Assembly: GCF_016583575.1 (NCBI RefSeq)
Contig: NZ_NRRG01000016.1
Location: 1 to 64,000 of the forward strand
DNA from: Thiocystis violacea
GTDB taxonomy: Bacteria; Pseudomonadota; Gammaproteobacteria; Chromatiales; Chromatiaceae
Reading direction: 5' to 3'
Length of the DNA stretch: 64,000 bases
Part shown: positions 19,542 through 30,656 of the stretch, one piece after another
How the letters are laid out: every line of letters begins with the position of its first letter
Position numbering within the stretch: position 1 is the stretch's first letter
Position numbers and translations under genes: made by a program
The notes under the pieces: generated by a model
Databases searched by the model: none
What the model was told of the DNA's origin: nothing
The model's input: the letters and a program-made list of their open reading frames with translations, nothing else

Positions 19542-20154
19542 CTCGTACCCCTTGCATGAAGGCAAAAATCAATTCTGGATCCTTGACGCCCCTGGAGGAT
19601 TCAACACCTCCGCTCACGTCGACACCATAGGGTCGCACCCGCTCGATGGCCTCGGCCACGTTCGTGGGATCGAGACCGCCGGCCAATAGGATATCGGAGG
19701 CGATCGTCCCTGGGATCCGGTCCCAGTCGAAACGACTCCCCGTGCCGCCCGCACGACCGGGCTCATAGGCATCCAGCAACAAACCGTCGGAGGCGGCGAA
19801 GCGCTCGCGTTCCAGCACCAGATCGATCCCAGGGCGCATCCGCACGGCCTTGATCCATCGGCGCCCGAAACCGGCGCAGAACGCTGGATCCTCGTCGCCA
19901 TGGAACTGGAGCAGATCGAGCGGCACTTGATCCAGGGTCGCCTCGATCGTCTCGCGCGCGGCATCGACGAACAGGCCCACCGCCGTTACGAAGGGTGGCA
20001 AGGCGCGGCACAGGCTCCGAGCCTGCTCGGGCGTCACGGCGCGCGGGCTGGCTGGATGGAAGACGAAGCCGACGGCATCGGCGCCAGTGGTCACGACCGC
20101 CTCGATGTCGCGCGCGCCCGTCAGGCCGCAGATCTTAACCCGAGTACGGAACAT
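19522..20154 (-). CDS. trpF: Phosphoribosylanthranilate isomerase
   Basis: A 210-residue TIM-barrel isomerase of tryptophan synthesis. The N-terminus holds the catalytic cysteine ([12 protein letters not shown]), then [26 protein letters not shown], and the C-terminal phosphate-binding motif [16 protein letters not shown]. It stands alone from trpC, as in pseudomonads, and is 27 bases downstream of truA. It leads the trpF-trpB-trpA overlap group. Confidence 0.96.
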   Translation of the reverse strand: MFRTRVKICGLTGARDIEAVVTTGADAVGFVFHPASPRAVTPEQARSLCRALPPFVTAVGLFVDAARETIEATLDQVPLDLLQFHGDEDPAFCAGFGRRWIKAVRMRPGIDLVLERERFAASDGLLLDAYEPGRAGGTGSRFDWDRIPGTIASDILLAGGLDPTNVAEAIERVRPYGVDVSGGVESSRGVKDPELIFAFMQGVRDGDQRR

Positions 20155-20181
20155 AGACGAAGAGACTTAGGGTGGACGGCA

Positions 20182-20985
20182 TCAGTCAGCGGCGAGTCGT
20201 TGGAGCGAATCCGCCGATTCGACCTGTGGCAGGTCAAACTCGGCGGGATAGTCGGCCTTGACGAAATAGAGTCCATGTGGCGGCGCGGTGACACCACCCA
20301 GGGTACGGTCCCGCACCTCCAGCAATTCCCCCGTCCAGTCGACCGGGGCGCTACCCCGACCGATGGCGATCAGAACGCCGGCGATATTGCGCACCATATG
20401 ATGCAGGAAGCCATTGGCGCCGATTCGGATCACCAGTTGTCCATCCCGTTCGGACAGATCCAGATAGAGCACCCGACGGATCGGGCTCTTGGCCTGGCAG
20501 GCGAACGCCCGAAAGCTGGAGAAATCGTGCTCGCCGACGAGCGATCGCGCGGCCGTTTGCATCCGCTCCAGGTCCAGCGCCTCATGAACCCAAACCGCGC
20601 GGTGATGCTGCAGCGGGGAGCGCGTGCGCCGAACCAGGATGTGGTAGCGATAGTGGCGAGCCATGGCGCTGAAGCGCGCATGAAAACGCTCGTCCACGGG
20701 ATGCGCCCAACGAACGCCGACATCGTGGGGCAGGTTGACGTTGGTTCCCAACACCCAGGAGCGCTCGCTCCGGAAGGCGGTGGTTTCGAAATGCACCACC
20801 TGTTCCAGGGCATGGACACCGGCATCCGTCCGGCCGGCGCAATGGAGGGTCACGGGATGATCCGCGACCCGGCCAACGGCGGCTTCCAGGGCCGTCTGAA
20901 CGGTTCTGACCCCGGATTGCGTCTGCCAACCGTGGAAATCAGTGCCGTCATATTCGATGCCCATGGCGATTCGAGCAGGCGTCAA
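20182..20985 (-). CDS. truA: tRNA pseudouridine(38-40) synthase
   Basis: Makes pseudouridine at positions 38-40 of the tRNA anticodon arm. The 267-residue protein has the catalytic aspartate in CAGRTDAGVHA (Asp54 counted from the TTG), the GIEYDGTDFHGWQ motif at the start and FLHHMVRNIAGVLIAIG near the C-terminus. The start is a TTG at 20985; the ATG at 20964 would cut into the conserved N-terminal strand (ARIAMGIEYDG). truA between fimV and trpF matches pseudomonads. Confidence 0.94.
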   Translation of the reverse strand: MTPARIAMGIEYDGTDFHGWQTQSGVRTVQTALEAAVGRVADHPVTLHCAGRTDAGVHALEQVVHFETTAFRSERSWVLGTNVNLPHDVGVRWAHPVDERFHARFSAMARHYRYHILVRRTRSPLQHHRAVWVHEALDLERMQTAARSLVGEHDFSSFRAFACQAKSPIRRVLYLDLSERDGQLVIRIGANGFLHHMVRNIAGVLIAIGRGSAPVDWTGELLEVRDRTLGGVTAPPHGLYFVKADYPAEFDLPQVESADSLQRLAAD

Positions 20986-21108
20986 GACGGCATCACCCCA
21001 ACGACAGAGGACGGATCATGGCGACCCCGAGAGACCTCTTTCAGAGCGCCAAGCCAAGCGAACGAATCAGTCAATGGCTCACGCCCGGATCGACATCCAA
21101 GGCGACCA

Positions 21109-23868
21109 CTAAATCAGCTTGGCCAGCATGGCTTGCGCCTCGCCGCGCTGCTCGTCGCGCCCTTCGGAAATGACCTCCTCAAGGATCTCGCGCGCGGCCT
21201 CCTTGTCTTCCATTTCGATATAGGCACGGGCCAGGTCGAGCTTGGTCGCCGTTTCATCCCAGATGCCGGAGTCGATCTGCCACTGCGACGAGAGCAGATC
21301 CGTGGGCACGCTTTCCTGTTCGGGCGACAAGCCGGACTCGGACGCATCGAACCTGTCGGTGACGCTCACGGCCGAGAGACCAGGACCCGATGGACGCTCG
21401 CCCGCTACCTCGTCACGCGCCAGGGTCGGCTGATCGGGCAGCGTGGAATCGAAAATCGAGTCCAGATCATCCACGTCCTCGACCCGGTGCTCCTCCAGCG
21501 TCAGTTCGAGCTCCGAGTCACGATCGGCGGCGACCGTCAAGGCATCGCCGAACGAGTCCTGATCAGCGCCAGGGCGACCCCGAACGTCCGCTTCCGGCTC
21601 GTCCAAGGCACTGTCGCTGATACGCAGCGGAGCATCCTCCTCGAACTCGATCCCGCCCGAGTCGTCCGGCCGGCCGCTCCCGCGCTCGGAGAGCCGCTGG
21701 ACGTCGCTGATATCCAAGGAGAGCGAATCCCCCAGATCCAGGCCCAGATCCTCTTGGCGGACTTCTTCCTCGCGCTTGCCGAGGCTCAGGCCGACCGCCG
21801 CCGCTCCAGTCGCCGCCGTGGTCGCGGCGGCGGACTCGATGCGCTCAAGAAGGGTCCGCATCCGTTGCCACTGCGCCGGATCCTGGGTATCGCCGCCAGA
21901 GGACCGGATCTCATCGAGCACCTCCCTTAGCGAATCGGCATCCTTGGCCGCGCCGAACGACTCGGCCAGCTTGTACTTGACGTCCAGACGCTCTGGGAAA
22001 CGCCGAAGCTCGTTTTTCAACAGATCCCGCGCCTCGCTGTGTCTCCCGTAGGCGATGTAGATATCGGCCTCGGAGAGCACGTCCGCCTCGTCGGTCTCGG
22101 CGTCGAAGTCGCTGAGCGAGGACATGCTGGTCATGCCGGATTCGAATCCGGCGTCCTTCGTCTGAGACGACACGACCTCCGAGAACGGTGGGGGGGACTC
22201 GATTTTGGCGGCGGCCGCGGGCTCCCGTTGCTCGGTGACCGTCGATGTCCTGGGCTCGGTCGTGGCATCGAGCGGTTCGAAAATGGCGTCTGGCTCGACC
22301 CCGTCATCGAACGCCTCTTCCTCGTCGCGCCGACGTCGTGCCGCGATCCAGGAAAAGGCCATGATCCCAAGCGCCGTCACGCCCGCCAGCCCGGCTAGCG
22401 GAAGCAGCAGTGAATGCCAGGTCGAGGTCGCCTCGGGACTGGGTTCTGGACGGGGTTCCGGGGTCGCGACCTGGGGCCGAGCGGCGTCGACCGGAGTGGT
22501 CGCGGCCGGGCCGGCGGTCTCGCTCGTCGCGTCGATGGGCGCGGGAGTCGGCACCGGCACCAGAGCAGGCGCCGACTCAGCGGCATCCTCCGCGAGGGCC
22601 GCCTCGAGCGTCGCCACGGCGCCCGCTTCATCCGGGGCTCCGGGGGCGGCGCTGTCATCGACATCCGGCGTCAAGGGGATATCGGTCGCCGGCTTCTCCG
22701 GAGATTCGACCGCCAACTCGGCCGGCGTTTCCGTCCGATCGTCGCCGACCGGGGGCTTATCGACTGGCTCCGGGGCCAGGGCCGGCTCCCCGAGCTGCGT
22801 TTGGGCCAATTCGGCGTTGCGTAATTGAAGCAGCGATTGGATATCGGCCAGTTGGGTTTCCAACTCCCGGATCCGATCCCGAAGCTCGACCGTTTCCTGC
22901 CGTGCGCTCTCGCTGGTCTCCAGGGCGAGGAGCAGATCCTGCTGCGCGGCCGGCGATCCAGGAGGCGGAGAGGCCTGAGCGGGGAGGGGAACGGCCGCTG
23001 GAGCAGCGGCACCGGCCGGAGCCGCGCCCGCGATACGCAAACGGGAGAGCGCCTCCGGGGGGATGTTCGTGATCGGCGCCCGATAGGCGGCCCGACCCCT
23101 CAAGGCGGCCACGTATTCCCGTTCGGCTTCCGCCGCGTCCAGCGCGAAGAGTTCCGCGCGTGACGGGATGACCAGGGTCTTGCCGGCGACCAGGCGATTG
23201 ATGCCGCCGCGGATAAAGGCATTCTGATTATTGCGATAGAGCGCCATCGCCGTCTGAGCAGCCGTCGCGCCGGGTGGTGCGTGATTGCGCGCCAGCGCCC
23301 ACAATCCAGTGCCGTTCCCTACCGGCCCGACATAGACGGGAAAGCCCTCGCCTGGGGCGGGGATGTAGGATCCGGCGGCGGTGGCGGCGGAAGCCCCAGC
23401 GAGGCCGGAGACCGAGCCAGCCGCCGCGCTCCCGGCCCTCGGAGCCTGGACATTGGGAGCCATCCGCGCGCCCTGGGTCGGCGGATCGAGCAGAACGGTG
23501 TAGCCCTTGACCAACCGGCCGGTCGGCCAGACGACTTCCACGAGGAAGTCCATATAGGGCTCGCGGATCGGCTCCTGGCTGGAGACACGGATGATCGGCG
23601 CACCCTGGGGGGAGACATCGGGGCTGAAACGCAGTCGCGTCAGGTAGTAGTAGCGCTCGATACCCGCCCTGGAGAAGGCCTCGCCAGAGGCCATGGAGAT
23701 CTTGATGGAGTCCAGCTCATCCGGCTTGACATCCCGCAGATCGATCTCGGCATAAAAGGGTTGGTTAAGGGCGGATTGTGTGCGAAGTCCGCCCAATCCA
23801 AGAGCGGCCACATCGGTGCCCGCCAGTACCAGGGTAATGGCCGACGCTAGAATAAGCTTGCGAGTCAT
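21109..23868 (-). CDS. fimV: FimV-family polar/peptidoglycan-binding membrane protein
   Basis: FimV proteins organise the cell pole and affect type IV pili and twitching. This 919-residue protein has a signal peptide (about 1-22), the FimV N-terminal domain starting GLGGLRTQSALNQPFYAEIDL, a LysM-like segment around GLWALARNHAPPG, and a coiled coil (EIQ/ELR-rich, about 320-350). An acidic Pro/Ala region and a membrane segment (LPLAGLAGVTALGIMAF) follow. The cytoplasmic tail is very acidic and holds TPR-like helices (SEADIYIAYGRHSEARDLLK), ending in the conserved C-terminal motif KLDLARAYIEMEDKEAAREI. ATG 23868 has GGGAGAAGG immediately upstream. The nearby asd and truA genes are the usual neighbours. 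Confidence 0.92.
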   Translation of the reverse strand: MTRKLILASAITLVLAGTDVAALGLGGLRTQSALNQPFYAEIDLRDVKPDELDSIKISMASGEAFSRAGIERYYYLTRLRFSPDVSPQGAPIIRVSSQEPIREPYMDFLVEVVWPTGRLVKGYTVLLDPPTQGARMAPNVQAPRAGSAAAGSVSGLAGASAATAAGSYIPAPGEGFPVYVGPVGNGTGLWALARNHAPPGATAAQTAMALYRNNQNAFIRGGINRLVAGKTLVIPSRAELFALDAAEAEREYVAALRGRAAYRAPITNIPPEALSRLRIAGAAPAGAAAPAAVPLPAQASPPPGSPAAQQDLLLALETSESARQETVELRDRIRELETQLADIQSLLQLRNAELAQTQLGEPALAPEPVDKPPVGDDRTETPAELAVESPEKPATDIPLTPDVDDSAAPGAPDEAGAVATLEAALAEDAAESAPALVPVPTPAPIDATSETAGPAATTPVDAARPQVATPEPRPEPSPEATSTWHSLLLPLAGLAGVTALGIMAFSWIAARRRRDEEEAFDDGVEPDAIFEPLDATTEPRTSTVTEQREPAAAAKIESPPPFSEVVSSQTKDAGFESGMTSMSSLSDFDAETDEADVLSEADIYIAYGRHSEARDLLKNELRRFPERLDVKYKLAESFGAAKDADSLREVLDEIRSSGGDTQDPAQWQRMRTLLERIESAAATTAATGAAAVGLSLGKREEEVRQEDLGLDLGDSLSLDISDVQRLSERGSGRPDDSGGIEFEEDAPLRISDSALDEPEADVRGRPGADQDSFGDALTVAADRDSELELTLEEHRVEDVDDLDSIFDSTLPDQPTLARDEVAGERPSGPGLSAVSVTDRFDASESGLSPEQESVPTDLLSSQWQIDSGIWDETATKLDLARAYIEMEDKEAAREILEEVISEGRDEQRGEAQAMLAKLI

Positions 23869-24096
23869 CCTTCTCCCTCGTGCGCCACGCAATGACATAA
23901 GTCAGGGGTACTCCAGAGTCCACGCTCGGCCTTCCACGCTTTATAGGCGATTGATGACCTCGGCGCTGACGAGGCAAGAGAGGCCAAATGCCCGATATCT
24001 CCGAAGCAGGGTGAAGCCAGTACAATCCGATCGGCCCGGAAAGCCCTGACAAACGCATCCAAGTCCACGGGCGTGAATTGACGCGAACACGACTAA

Positions 24097-24125
24097 ACTA
24101 TATCCGATCGCCCGCTTTTCACCAA
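24097..24125 (-). promoter_or_regulatory. Sigma-70-type promoter for fimV
   Basis: TTGGTG (24120-24125) and TATAGT (24097-24102) on the minus strand are exactly 17 bases apart, 23 bases after the asd stop. Transcription would start near 24090, giving fimV a leader of about 220 bases. The -10 matches five of six consensus bases and the -35 three of six. Confidence 0.5.
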
Positions 24126-24153
24126 CAGCATCCAAGCACGACCCAAGTCCGCG

Positions 24154-25269
24154 TCAGCGATCCTGGAGGATCCTCAGCATCCGCCTCAATGGCTCGGCCG
24201 CGCCCCACAGCAATTGATCGCCCACGGTGAATGCCGAGAGGTAACGGCTCCCCAGGTTCATCTTCCGCAAGCGCCCAACCGGAACCGCCAGGGTACCCGT
24301 CACGGCGGCTGGCGAAAGCTCTCGCATCGTAGTTTCGCGCTCGTTCGGAATGAGGCGCACCCAGTCATTGGCCTGCGCGATCAGACGCTCGACTTCATCC
24401 AGGTCGACGTCCCGCGCCAGCTTGATGGTGAGTCCCTGGCTATGACAGCGCATGGCGCCAACCCGCACACATAGACCATCGATCGGCACTGGATGATCGG
24501 ATTGTCCAAGAATTCTATTCGTCTCGGCCTGCCCTTTCCACTCTTCCCGGCTTTGCCCATTGGCGAGTTGCGAATCGATCCATGGAATCAGACTCCCGGC
24601 CAGCGGCGCGCCGAAATTCGCCGTTGGGAAATTCGCCTCCCGCATGGTCTCGGTGACCCGCCGGTCGATCTCCAGGATGGCCGAGGCGGGATCCGCCAGG
24701 AGCGGCTCCACGGCGCCATGCAAGGCGCCCATCTGGGACAGCAGTTCGCGCATGTTCTTGGCGCCCGCGCCGGACGCCGCCTGATAGGTCATGGCGCTGA
24801 CCCACTCCACCAGTCCGGCCTGGAACAGCCCGCCGATGGCCATGAGCATGAGGCTGACGGTGCAGTTGCCGCCGATGAAATCGCGCTTGCCCGCATCCAG
24901 GGCGGCGTCGATCACCGCGCGGTTCACTGGGTCCAGGATGATGGTCGCGTCCGGCTCCATGCGCAGCGACGAGGCCGCGTCGATCCAGTAGCCCTCCCAG
25001 CCGCTGGCACGCAGCCGGGGATGCATCGACTTGGTGTAATCGCCGCCCTGGCAGGTGACGATGACATCCATCTCGCGCAGCGCGTCCAGTGACCCGGCGT
25101 CGAGCAGGGGCGAGGCGCCGCGCCCGACATCCGGGCCGGGCTGACCGGCCTGGGAGGTGGTGAAGAAGACCGGCTCCGCGATCCGGGCAAAGTCATTTTC
25201 CGCGCGCATCCGGTCCATGAGGACCGAGCCCACCATGCCACGCCAACCGATAAAACCGACCCGCTTCAT
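24154..25269 (-). CDS. asd: Aspartate-semialdehyde dehydrogenase
   Basis: Reduces aspartyl phosphate to the semialdehyde, the branch point to lysine, diaminopimelate, methionine and threonine. The 371-residue protein is of the gram-negative type: [29 protein letters not shown], the active-site cysteine in [15 protein letters not shown], and [16 protein letters not shown]. The ATG at 25269 follows a possible in-frame GTG by one codon. It lies 34 bases after leuB, so it is probably co-transcribed with the leu genes. Confidence 0.96.
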   Translation of the reverse strand: MKRVGFIGWRGMVGSVLMDRMRAENDFARIAEPVFFTTSQAGQPGPDVGRGASPLLDAGSLDALREMDVIVTCQGGDYTKSMHPRLRASGWEGYWIDAASSLRMEPDATIILDPVNRAVIDAALDAGKRDFIGGNCTVSLMLMAIGGLFQAGLVEWVSAMTYQAASGAGAKNMRELLSQMGALHGAVEPLLADPASAILEIDRRVTETMREANFPTANFGAPLAGSLIPWIDSQLANGQSREEWKGQAETNRILGQSDHPVPIDGLCVRVGAMRCHSQGLTIKLARDVDLDEVERLIAQANDWVRLIPNERETTMRELSPAAVTGTLAVPVGRLRKMNLGSRYLSAFTVGDQLLWGAAEPLRRMLRILQDR

Positions 25270-25303
25270 CACAGAACCCCGCTATCGTTGATGCGCTTCA
25301 CGC

Positions 25304-26386
25304 TCAGGCGCCGACCAGCGCCGCGACCACCGCGTCGCCCATCTCGACCGTGCCGACCTGCCGCATCCCGGCCGACATGATGTCGGCGGTGCGCAAGCCT
25401 TGATCGAGCACCTTGGAGACCGCCGCGTCGATGCGATCCGCCGCCTCGGGCGCGCCGAGCGAGTAGCGCAGCATCATGGCCACCGAGAGGATGGTCGCCA
25501 GCGGATTGGCTACGCCCTGGCCGGCGATGTCCGGGGCCGAGCCGTGGATGGGCTCGTACATGCCCTGGCCGTCCGCGTTCAGCGAGGCCGAGGGCAGCAT
25601 GCCGATGGAGCCGGTGAGCATGGCGGCGCAGTCGGAGAGGATGTCGCCGAAGATGTTGCCGGTGACCATGACGTCGAACTGCTTGGGCGCGCGCACCAGT
25701 TGCATGGCGGCGTTGTCGACATACATGTGGCTGAGCGCGATCTCTGGATAATCCGCCGCCGTCTTGATGGCGACCTCGCGCCACATCTCGGTGCATTCGA
25801 GCACGTTCGCCTTGTCGACCGAGCAGACCTTCTTGCCGCGCTTCATGGCGATATCGAAGGCGACCCGACAGATACGCTCCACCTCGGACTCGGTGTAGAC
25901 CATGGTGTTGATGCCGCGACGCTCGCCGGAGGGCAGGGTCTCGATGCCGCGCGGCTGGCCGAAGTAGATGTCGCCGGTCAGCTCGCGCACGATCATGATG
26001 TCGAGCCCGGAGACGATCTCGGGCTTGAGGGTCGAGGCGTCGGCCAGTTGCGGATAGAGAATGGCGGGGCGCAGATTGGCGAAAAGCCCCAGACCGGCGC
26101 GCAGGCCGAGCAACCCCTTCTCGGGACGCTTGGAGATATGCAGCGGCTCCCACTTCGGCCCACCGACCGCGCCGAGCAGCACCGCGTCGGACGCCCTGGC
26201 CGCGGCCAGGGTCTCCTCGGGCAGCGGATCGCCGAAGGCGTCATAGGCCGCGCCGCCGACTAGGGCATGTTGCAGGGTCACGTCGATGGAACCGTCGGCC
26301 TGCAAGGCGTTCAGCACCTTGATCGCCTCGGCCACGATCTCCGGGCCGATACCGTCGCCCGCGACGACCAGAATCTTCTTGCTCAA
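25304..26386 (-). CDS. leuB: 3-isopropylmalate dehydrogenase
   Basis: The third enzyme specific to leucine synthesis, an NAD-dependent oxidative decarboxylase of 360 residues. Motifs include [42 protein letters not shown] and the metal/NAD region [17 protein letters not shown] with [14 protein letters not shown] before it. The start codon is TTG at 26386 with GGAG about 11 bases upstream; no ATG exists near the conserved N-terminus. It follows leuD by 50 bases. Confidence 0.96.
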   Translation of the reverse strand: MSKKILVVAGDGIGPEIVAEAIKVLNALQADGSIDVTLQHALVGGAAYDAFGDPLPEETLAAARASDAVLLGAVGGPKWEPLHISKRPEKGLLGLRAGLGLFANLRPAILYPQLADASTLKPEIVSGLDIMIVRELTGDIYFGQPRGIETLPSGERRGINTMVYTESEVERICRVAFDIAMKRGKKVCSVDKANVLECTEMWREVAIKTAADYPEIALSHMYVDNAAMQLVRAPKQFDVMVTGNIFGDILSDCAAMLTGSIGMLPSASLNADGQGMYEPIHGSAPDIAGQGVANPLATILSVAMMLRYSLGAPEAADRIDAAVSKVLDQGLRTADIMSAGMRQVGTVEMGDAVVAALVGA

Positions 26387-26436
26387 GTCTCTCTACTCCA
26401 AATCCAAATGCGTTCTATCGGCGCGCGGCCGACCGG

Positions 26437-27081
26437 CTAGGCGCCAATGAAGAGCCAGGGTGCTTCCTGTTTGCGACGGACCTCGTAGGCGCGAATCGCG
26501 TCGACCTCCTGCAAGGTCAGTCCGATGTCGTCGAGCCCCTCGACCAGACAATGCTTGCTGCCGGCCTCGACCACGAAGGGAATCACGGCTCCATCGGCCG
26601 GCGTCAAGGTCTGGGCCGGGAGATCGACCACGATCCGCAACGCCTCCCCGCCCGTCGCCTTGGCGAACAGCCCATCAATGACCGCCGCCTCCAGCACGAT
26701 CGGCAGGATGCCGTTCTTGAAGCAGTTGTTGAAAAAGATGTCGGCGAAGCTTGGGGCCAGAATGACGCGGATACCGAAGTCCGCCAGCGCCCAGGGCGCG
26801 TGCTCGCGCGAGGAGCCGCAGCCGAAGTTCTCGCGCGCCAGCAGGATCTCGGCCTTGGCGTAGCGCGGATCGTTCAGCACGAAGCCGGGATTGAGTGGCC
26901 GATGGGTGCAATCCATGTCTGGCTCGCCATGATCCAGATAGCGCCACTCGTCGAACAAGTAAGGGCCGAAGCCGCTGCGCTTGATGCTCTTGAGGAACTG
27001 CTTGGGGATGATGGCGTCGGTGTCGACGTTGGCGCGATCGAGCGGCGCGCAGATGCCGGTGAAGTTCTCGAAGGCTTGCAT
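26437..27081 (-). CDS. leuD: 3-isopropylmalate dehydratase small subunit
   Basis: Swivelling-domain subunit of isopropylmalate isomerase, 214 residues, partner of LeuC. Features are [28 protein letters not shown] and the [15 protein letters not shown] motif of the aconitase C-terminal domain. Its ATG shares one base with the leuC stop (TGATG), ensuring coupled translation of the two subunits. Confidence 0.96.
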   Translation of the reverse strand: MQAFENFTGICAPLDRANVDTDAIIPKQFLKSIKRSGFGPYLFDEWRYLDHGEPDMDCTHRPLNPGFVLNDPRYAKAEILLARENFGCGSSREHAPWALADFGIRVILAPSFADIFFNNCFKNGILPIVLEAAVIDGLFAKATGGEALRIVVDLPAQTLTPADGAVIPFVVEAGSKHCLVEGLDDIGLTLQEVDAIRAYEVRRKQEAPWLFIGA

Positions 27082-28484
27082 CACAGCTCCCTCACGTCGA
27101 TGAAGCGACCGGTCACGGCGGCGGCCACGGCCATCGCCGGGCTGACCAGATGGGTACGACCGCCCTGCCCCTGCCGACCCTCGAAATTGCGGTTGGAGGT
27201 GGAGGCGCAACGCTCGCCCGGCTCCAGCCGGTCGGCGTTCATCGCCAGACACATGGAGCAGCCGGGCTCGCGCCACTCGAAACCCGCCTCGGTGAAGATC
27301 TTGTCGAGCCCCTCGGCCTCGGCCTGCTCCTTCACCAGACCAGAACCCGGCACCACCAGCGCCAGCTTGATGCTGGCGGCGACCTTGCGGCCCTTGGCCA
27401 GCGCAGCGGCGGCGCGCAGATCCTCGATCCGCGAATTAGTGCAGGAGCCGATGAAGACCTTGTCTGGACGGATCTCACTGATCGGCATCCCGGCGGTCAG
27501 ACCCATGTAGTCGAGCGCGCGACGGATCCCGCTCGCCTTGACCGGATCGGACTCGGCGTCCGGGTCCGGCACATGGCCGTCGACCGGCAGCACCATCTCG
27601 GGCGAGGTGCCCCAGGTGACCTGCGGCTTGATGCGCGCGGCATCCAGAGGCACGACGCGATCGAAGCGGGCGTCAGGATCGCTGACCAGGGTGCGCCAGT
27701 GCGCCGCCGCCTGCTCGAAGAGTTCGCCGCTCGGGGCATAGGGACGGCCGCGCATGTAGTCGACGGTCTTCTCGTCGACCGCGATCAGCCCGGCGCGCGC
27801 GCCCGCCTCGATCGCCATGTTGCAGACCGTCATGCGGCCCTCGACCGAGAGGGCGCGAATGGCGTCGCCGCCGAACTCGATCACGAAGCCGGTGCCGCCA
27901 GCGGTGCCGATCTCGCCGATGATGGCGAGCACGATGTCCTTGGCGGTCACGCCCGGCCCCAGCGCACCGTCGACGCGGATCAGCATCGACTTGGATTTGC
28001 GCTGGATCAGACACTGGGTCGCCAGCACATGCTCGACCTCGGAGGTGCCGATACCGAAGGCCAGCGCCCCGAAGGCGCCATGGGTGGATGTGTGGGAGTC
28101 GCCGCAGACGATGGTGCTGCCCGGCAGGGTGAAGCCCTGCTCCGGCCCGATCACATGCACCACGCCCTGACGATGGTCGCCCATCGCGAATTCGGTGATG
28201 CCGAAGGTCTGACAGTTGGTTCCCAGCGTCTCGACCTGGAGCCGCGAGACCGGATCGGCGATGCCCGCAGCGCGATCGGAGGTGGGGACGTTATGGTCCG
28301 GCACCGCCAGGTTGGCGCTGATGCGCCAGGGCTTGCGGCCGGCCAGACGCAGCCCCTCGAACGCCTGCGGCGAGGTGACCTCGTGGATCAACTGGCGATC
28401 GATATAGAGCAGCGCCGTGCCATTGTCGTCGACACGGACGACGTGCTCGTCCCAGAGTTTGTCGTAGAGGGTCTTGGCGACCAT
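27081..28484 (-). CDS. leuC: 3-isopropylmalate dehydratase large subunit
   Basis: The 467-residue [4Fe-4S] subunit that interconverts 2- and 3-isopropylmalate. Cluster-binding cysteines appear in [14 protein letters not shown] and in [31 protein letters not shown] and the [16 protein letters not shown] tail are standard. ATG 28484 has GAGGT six bases upstream; a TTG two codons earlier is possible but unneeded. The gene heads a run that continues through asd, behind a good promoter at 28517-28545. No leader peptide rich in leucine codons was seen in the short leader. Confidence 0.96.
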   Translation of the reverse strand: MVAKTLYDKLWDEHVVRVDDNGTALLYIDRQLIHEVTSPQAFEGLRLAGRKPWRISANLAVPDHNVPTSDRAAGIADPVSRLQVETLGTNCQTFGITEFAMGDHRQGVVHVIGPEQGFTLPGSTIVCGDSHTSTHGAFGALAFGIGTSEVEHVLATQCLIQRKSKSMLIRVDGALGPGVTAKDIVLAIIGEIGTAGGTGFVIEFGGDAIRALSVEGRMTVCNMAIEAGARAGLIAVDEKTVDYMRGRPYAPSGELFEQAAAHWRTLVSDPDARFDRVVPLDAARIKPQVTWGTSPEMVLPVDGHVPDPDAESDPVKASGIRRALDYMGLTAGMPISEIRPDKVFIGSCTNSRIEDLRAAAALAKGRKVAASIKLALVVPGSGLVKEQAEAEGLDKIFTEAGFEWREPGCSMCLAMNADRLEPGERCASTSNRNFEGRQGQGGRTHLVSPAMAVAAAVTGRFIDVREL

Positions 28485-28516
28485 GGCCAACCTCGGTGCG
28501 AAAAAACGAATCGCGT

Positions 28517-28545
28517 AGAATAGACCGGGCCAGGGTGAACTTCAA
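28517..28545 (-). promoter_or_regulatory. Sigma-70 promoter for the leuC-leuD-leuB run
   Basis: TTGAAG (28540-28545) and TATTCT (28517-28522) on the minus strand have the ideal 17-base spacing. Each matches four to five of six consensus bases. Transcription would begin near 28510, about 26 bases before the leuC ATG, too close for a classical leu attenuator. Confidence 0.6.
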
Positions 28546-28708
28546 TTCCCAGCGAAGCACCACTCTCGGGCGATTGAGCGCCCACTCGACCATCGCGAGC
28601 GAAAACGTCTCCACCGGCGTCAACCCCTTTCGCGCTCGCTTCCTGCCCGAGCGCGACGCCGTCGACCCGCACGGCAAGACGCGGCAGAAGCGGCCATCTC
28701 CGTCGAGT

Positions 28709-30013
<1,305 letters not shown>

Positions 30014-30056
30014 CTAAAGAAGATTCGAAACCGTACCGAACGAGACGGACGACGGG

Positions 30057-30653
30057 TCAGTCGGTCTCGGCCGACCGGTGCCAGAAGGCGGCGGTGAAGT
30101 CTCCCGCCAGATAGCCCTCCTGGATCCGATAGTCGACCTCGAGTTCCTGTCCCAGCCTCTTGATCTCGCCTGGCAGGTAGAGATTGTAGATGGGTGAATT
30201 ATTCCACCCCTTCAGCAGATTGAAGACGAAACCCTGGCGGCTCGCGCCCAGGCATTTCTCGATGAAGGCGCGCGTTTCCTCGCGCGTCAGGGTGTTCATG
30301 GCCCCGCTGCAGAGGTAGATATCCGCCTCGGGAAGCTCGTCCGCGAGGATGTCGCAGACGCGGATCTCGCAGCCGGTGCGCTGGCGCGCGGTCTCGACCA
30401 TGGGCTCCATGAGATCGAGACCGATATAGCCCCCCGGCCGATCGCCCTCGCGACAGAGATAGGCATGGAGATCGCCAAAGCCGCAGCCGGCGTCCACCAG
30501 ACTGATCGCGGAGAGGTCGTCGGGGAGCTGCGAACGCAGCACCCGGAAACGCACCTCCTGGCTCTCGACGGAATTCCAGTGGACACCCTCCGCCGTGGCG
30601 CCGTGGGTCTCCAGCGCGGTCCGGTAGAAGATTTCGTTATCGACTCTTGGCAT
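30057..30653 (-). CDS. Class I SAM-dependent methyltransferase, substrate unknown
   Basis: A 198-residue soluble protein with a Rossmann methyltransferase core: LVDAGCGFGDLHAYL is the SAM-binding motif I at about 52-66, followed by GGYIGLDLMEPMVETAR (motif II). A CSGAMNTL segment stands where motif IV would be. The N-terminus carries a conserved-looking HGATAEGVHWNS stretch. Its ATG lies three bases after the stop of the upstream glycosylase gene, and serS follows, so it is probably co-transcribed with both. The substrate cannot be named; a small molecule is more likely than RNA, since no RNA-binding domain is visible. Confidence 0.75.
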   Translation of the reverse strand: MPRVDNEIFYRTALETHGATAEGVHWNSVESQEVRFRVLRSQLPDDLSAISLVDAGCGFGDLHAYLCREGDRPGGYIGLDLMEPMVETARQRTGCEIRVCDILADELPEADIYLCSGAMNTLTREETRAFIEKCLGASRQGFVFNLLKGWNNSPIYNLYLPGEIKRLGQELEVDYRIQEGYLAGDFTAAFWHRSAETD

Positions 30654-30656
30654 CCC

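Noticed and set aside
23865-24068. 67-codon minus-strand frame ending in an ATGA overlap with fimV
   Set aside because: No ribosome site, no recognisable motif and a doubtful start; kept only as a note under the fimV leader.
28485-28708. Leucine attenuator leader peptide upstream of leuC
   Set aside because: The likely transcript start leaves only about 26 bases before the leuC ATG, and no short frame rich in leucine codons is present.
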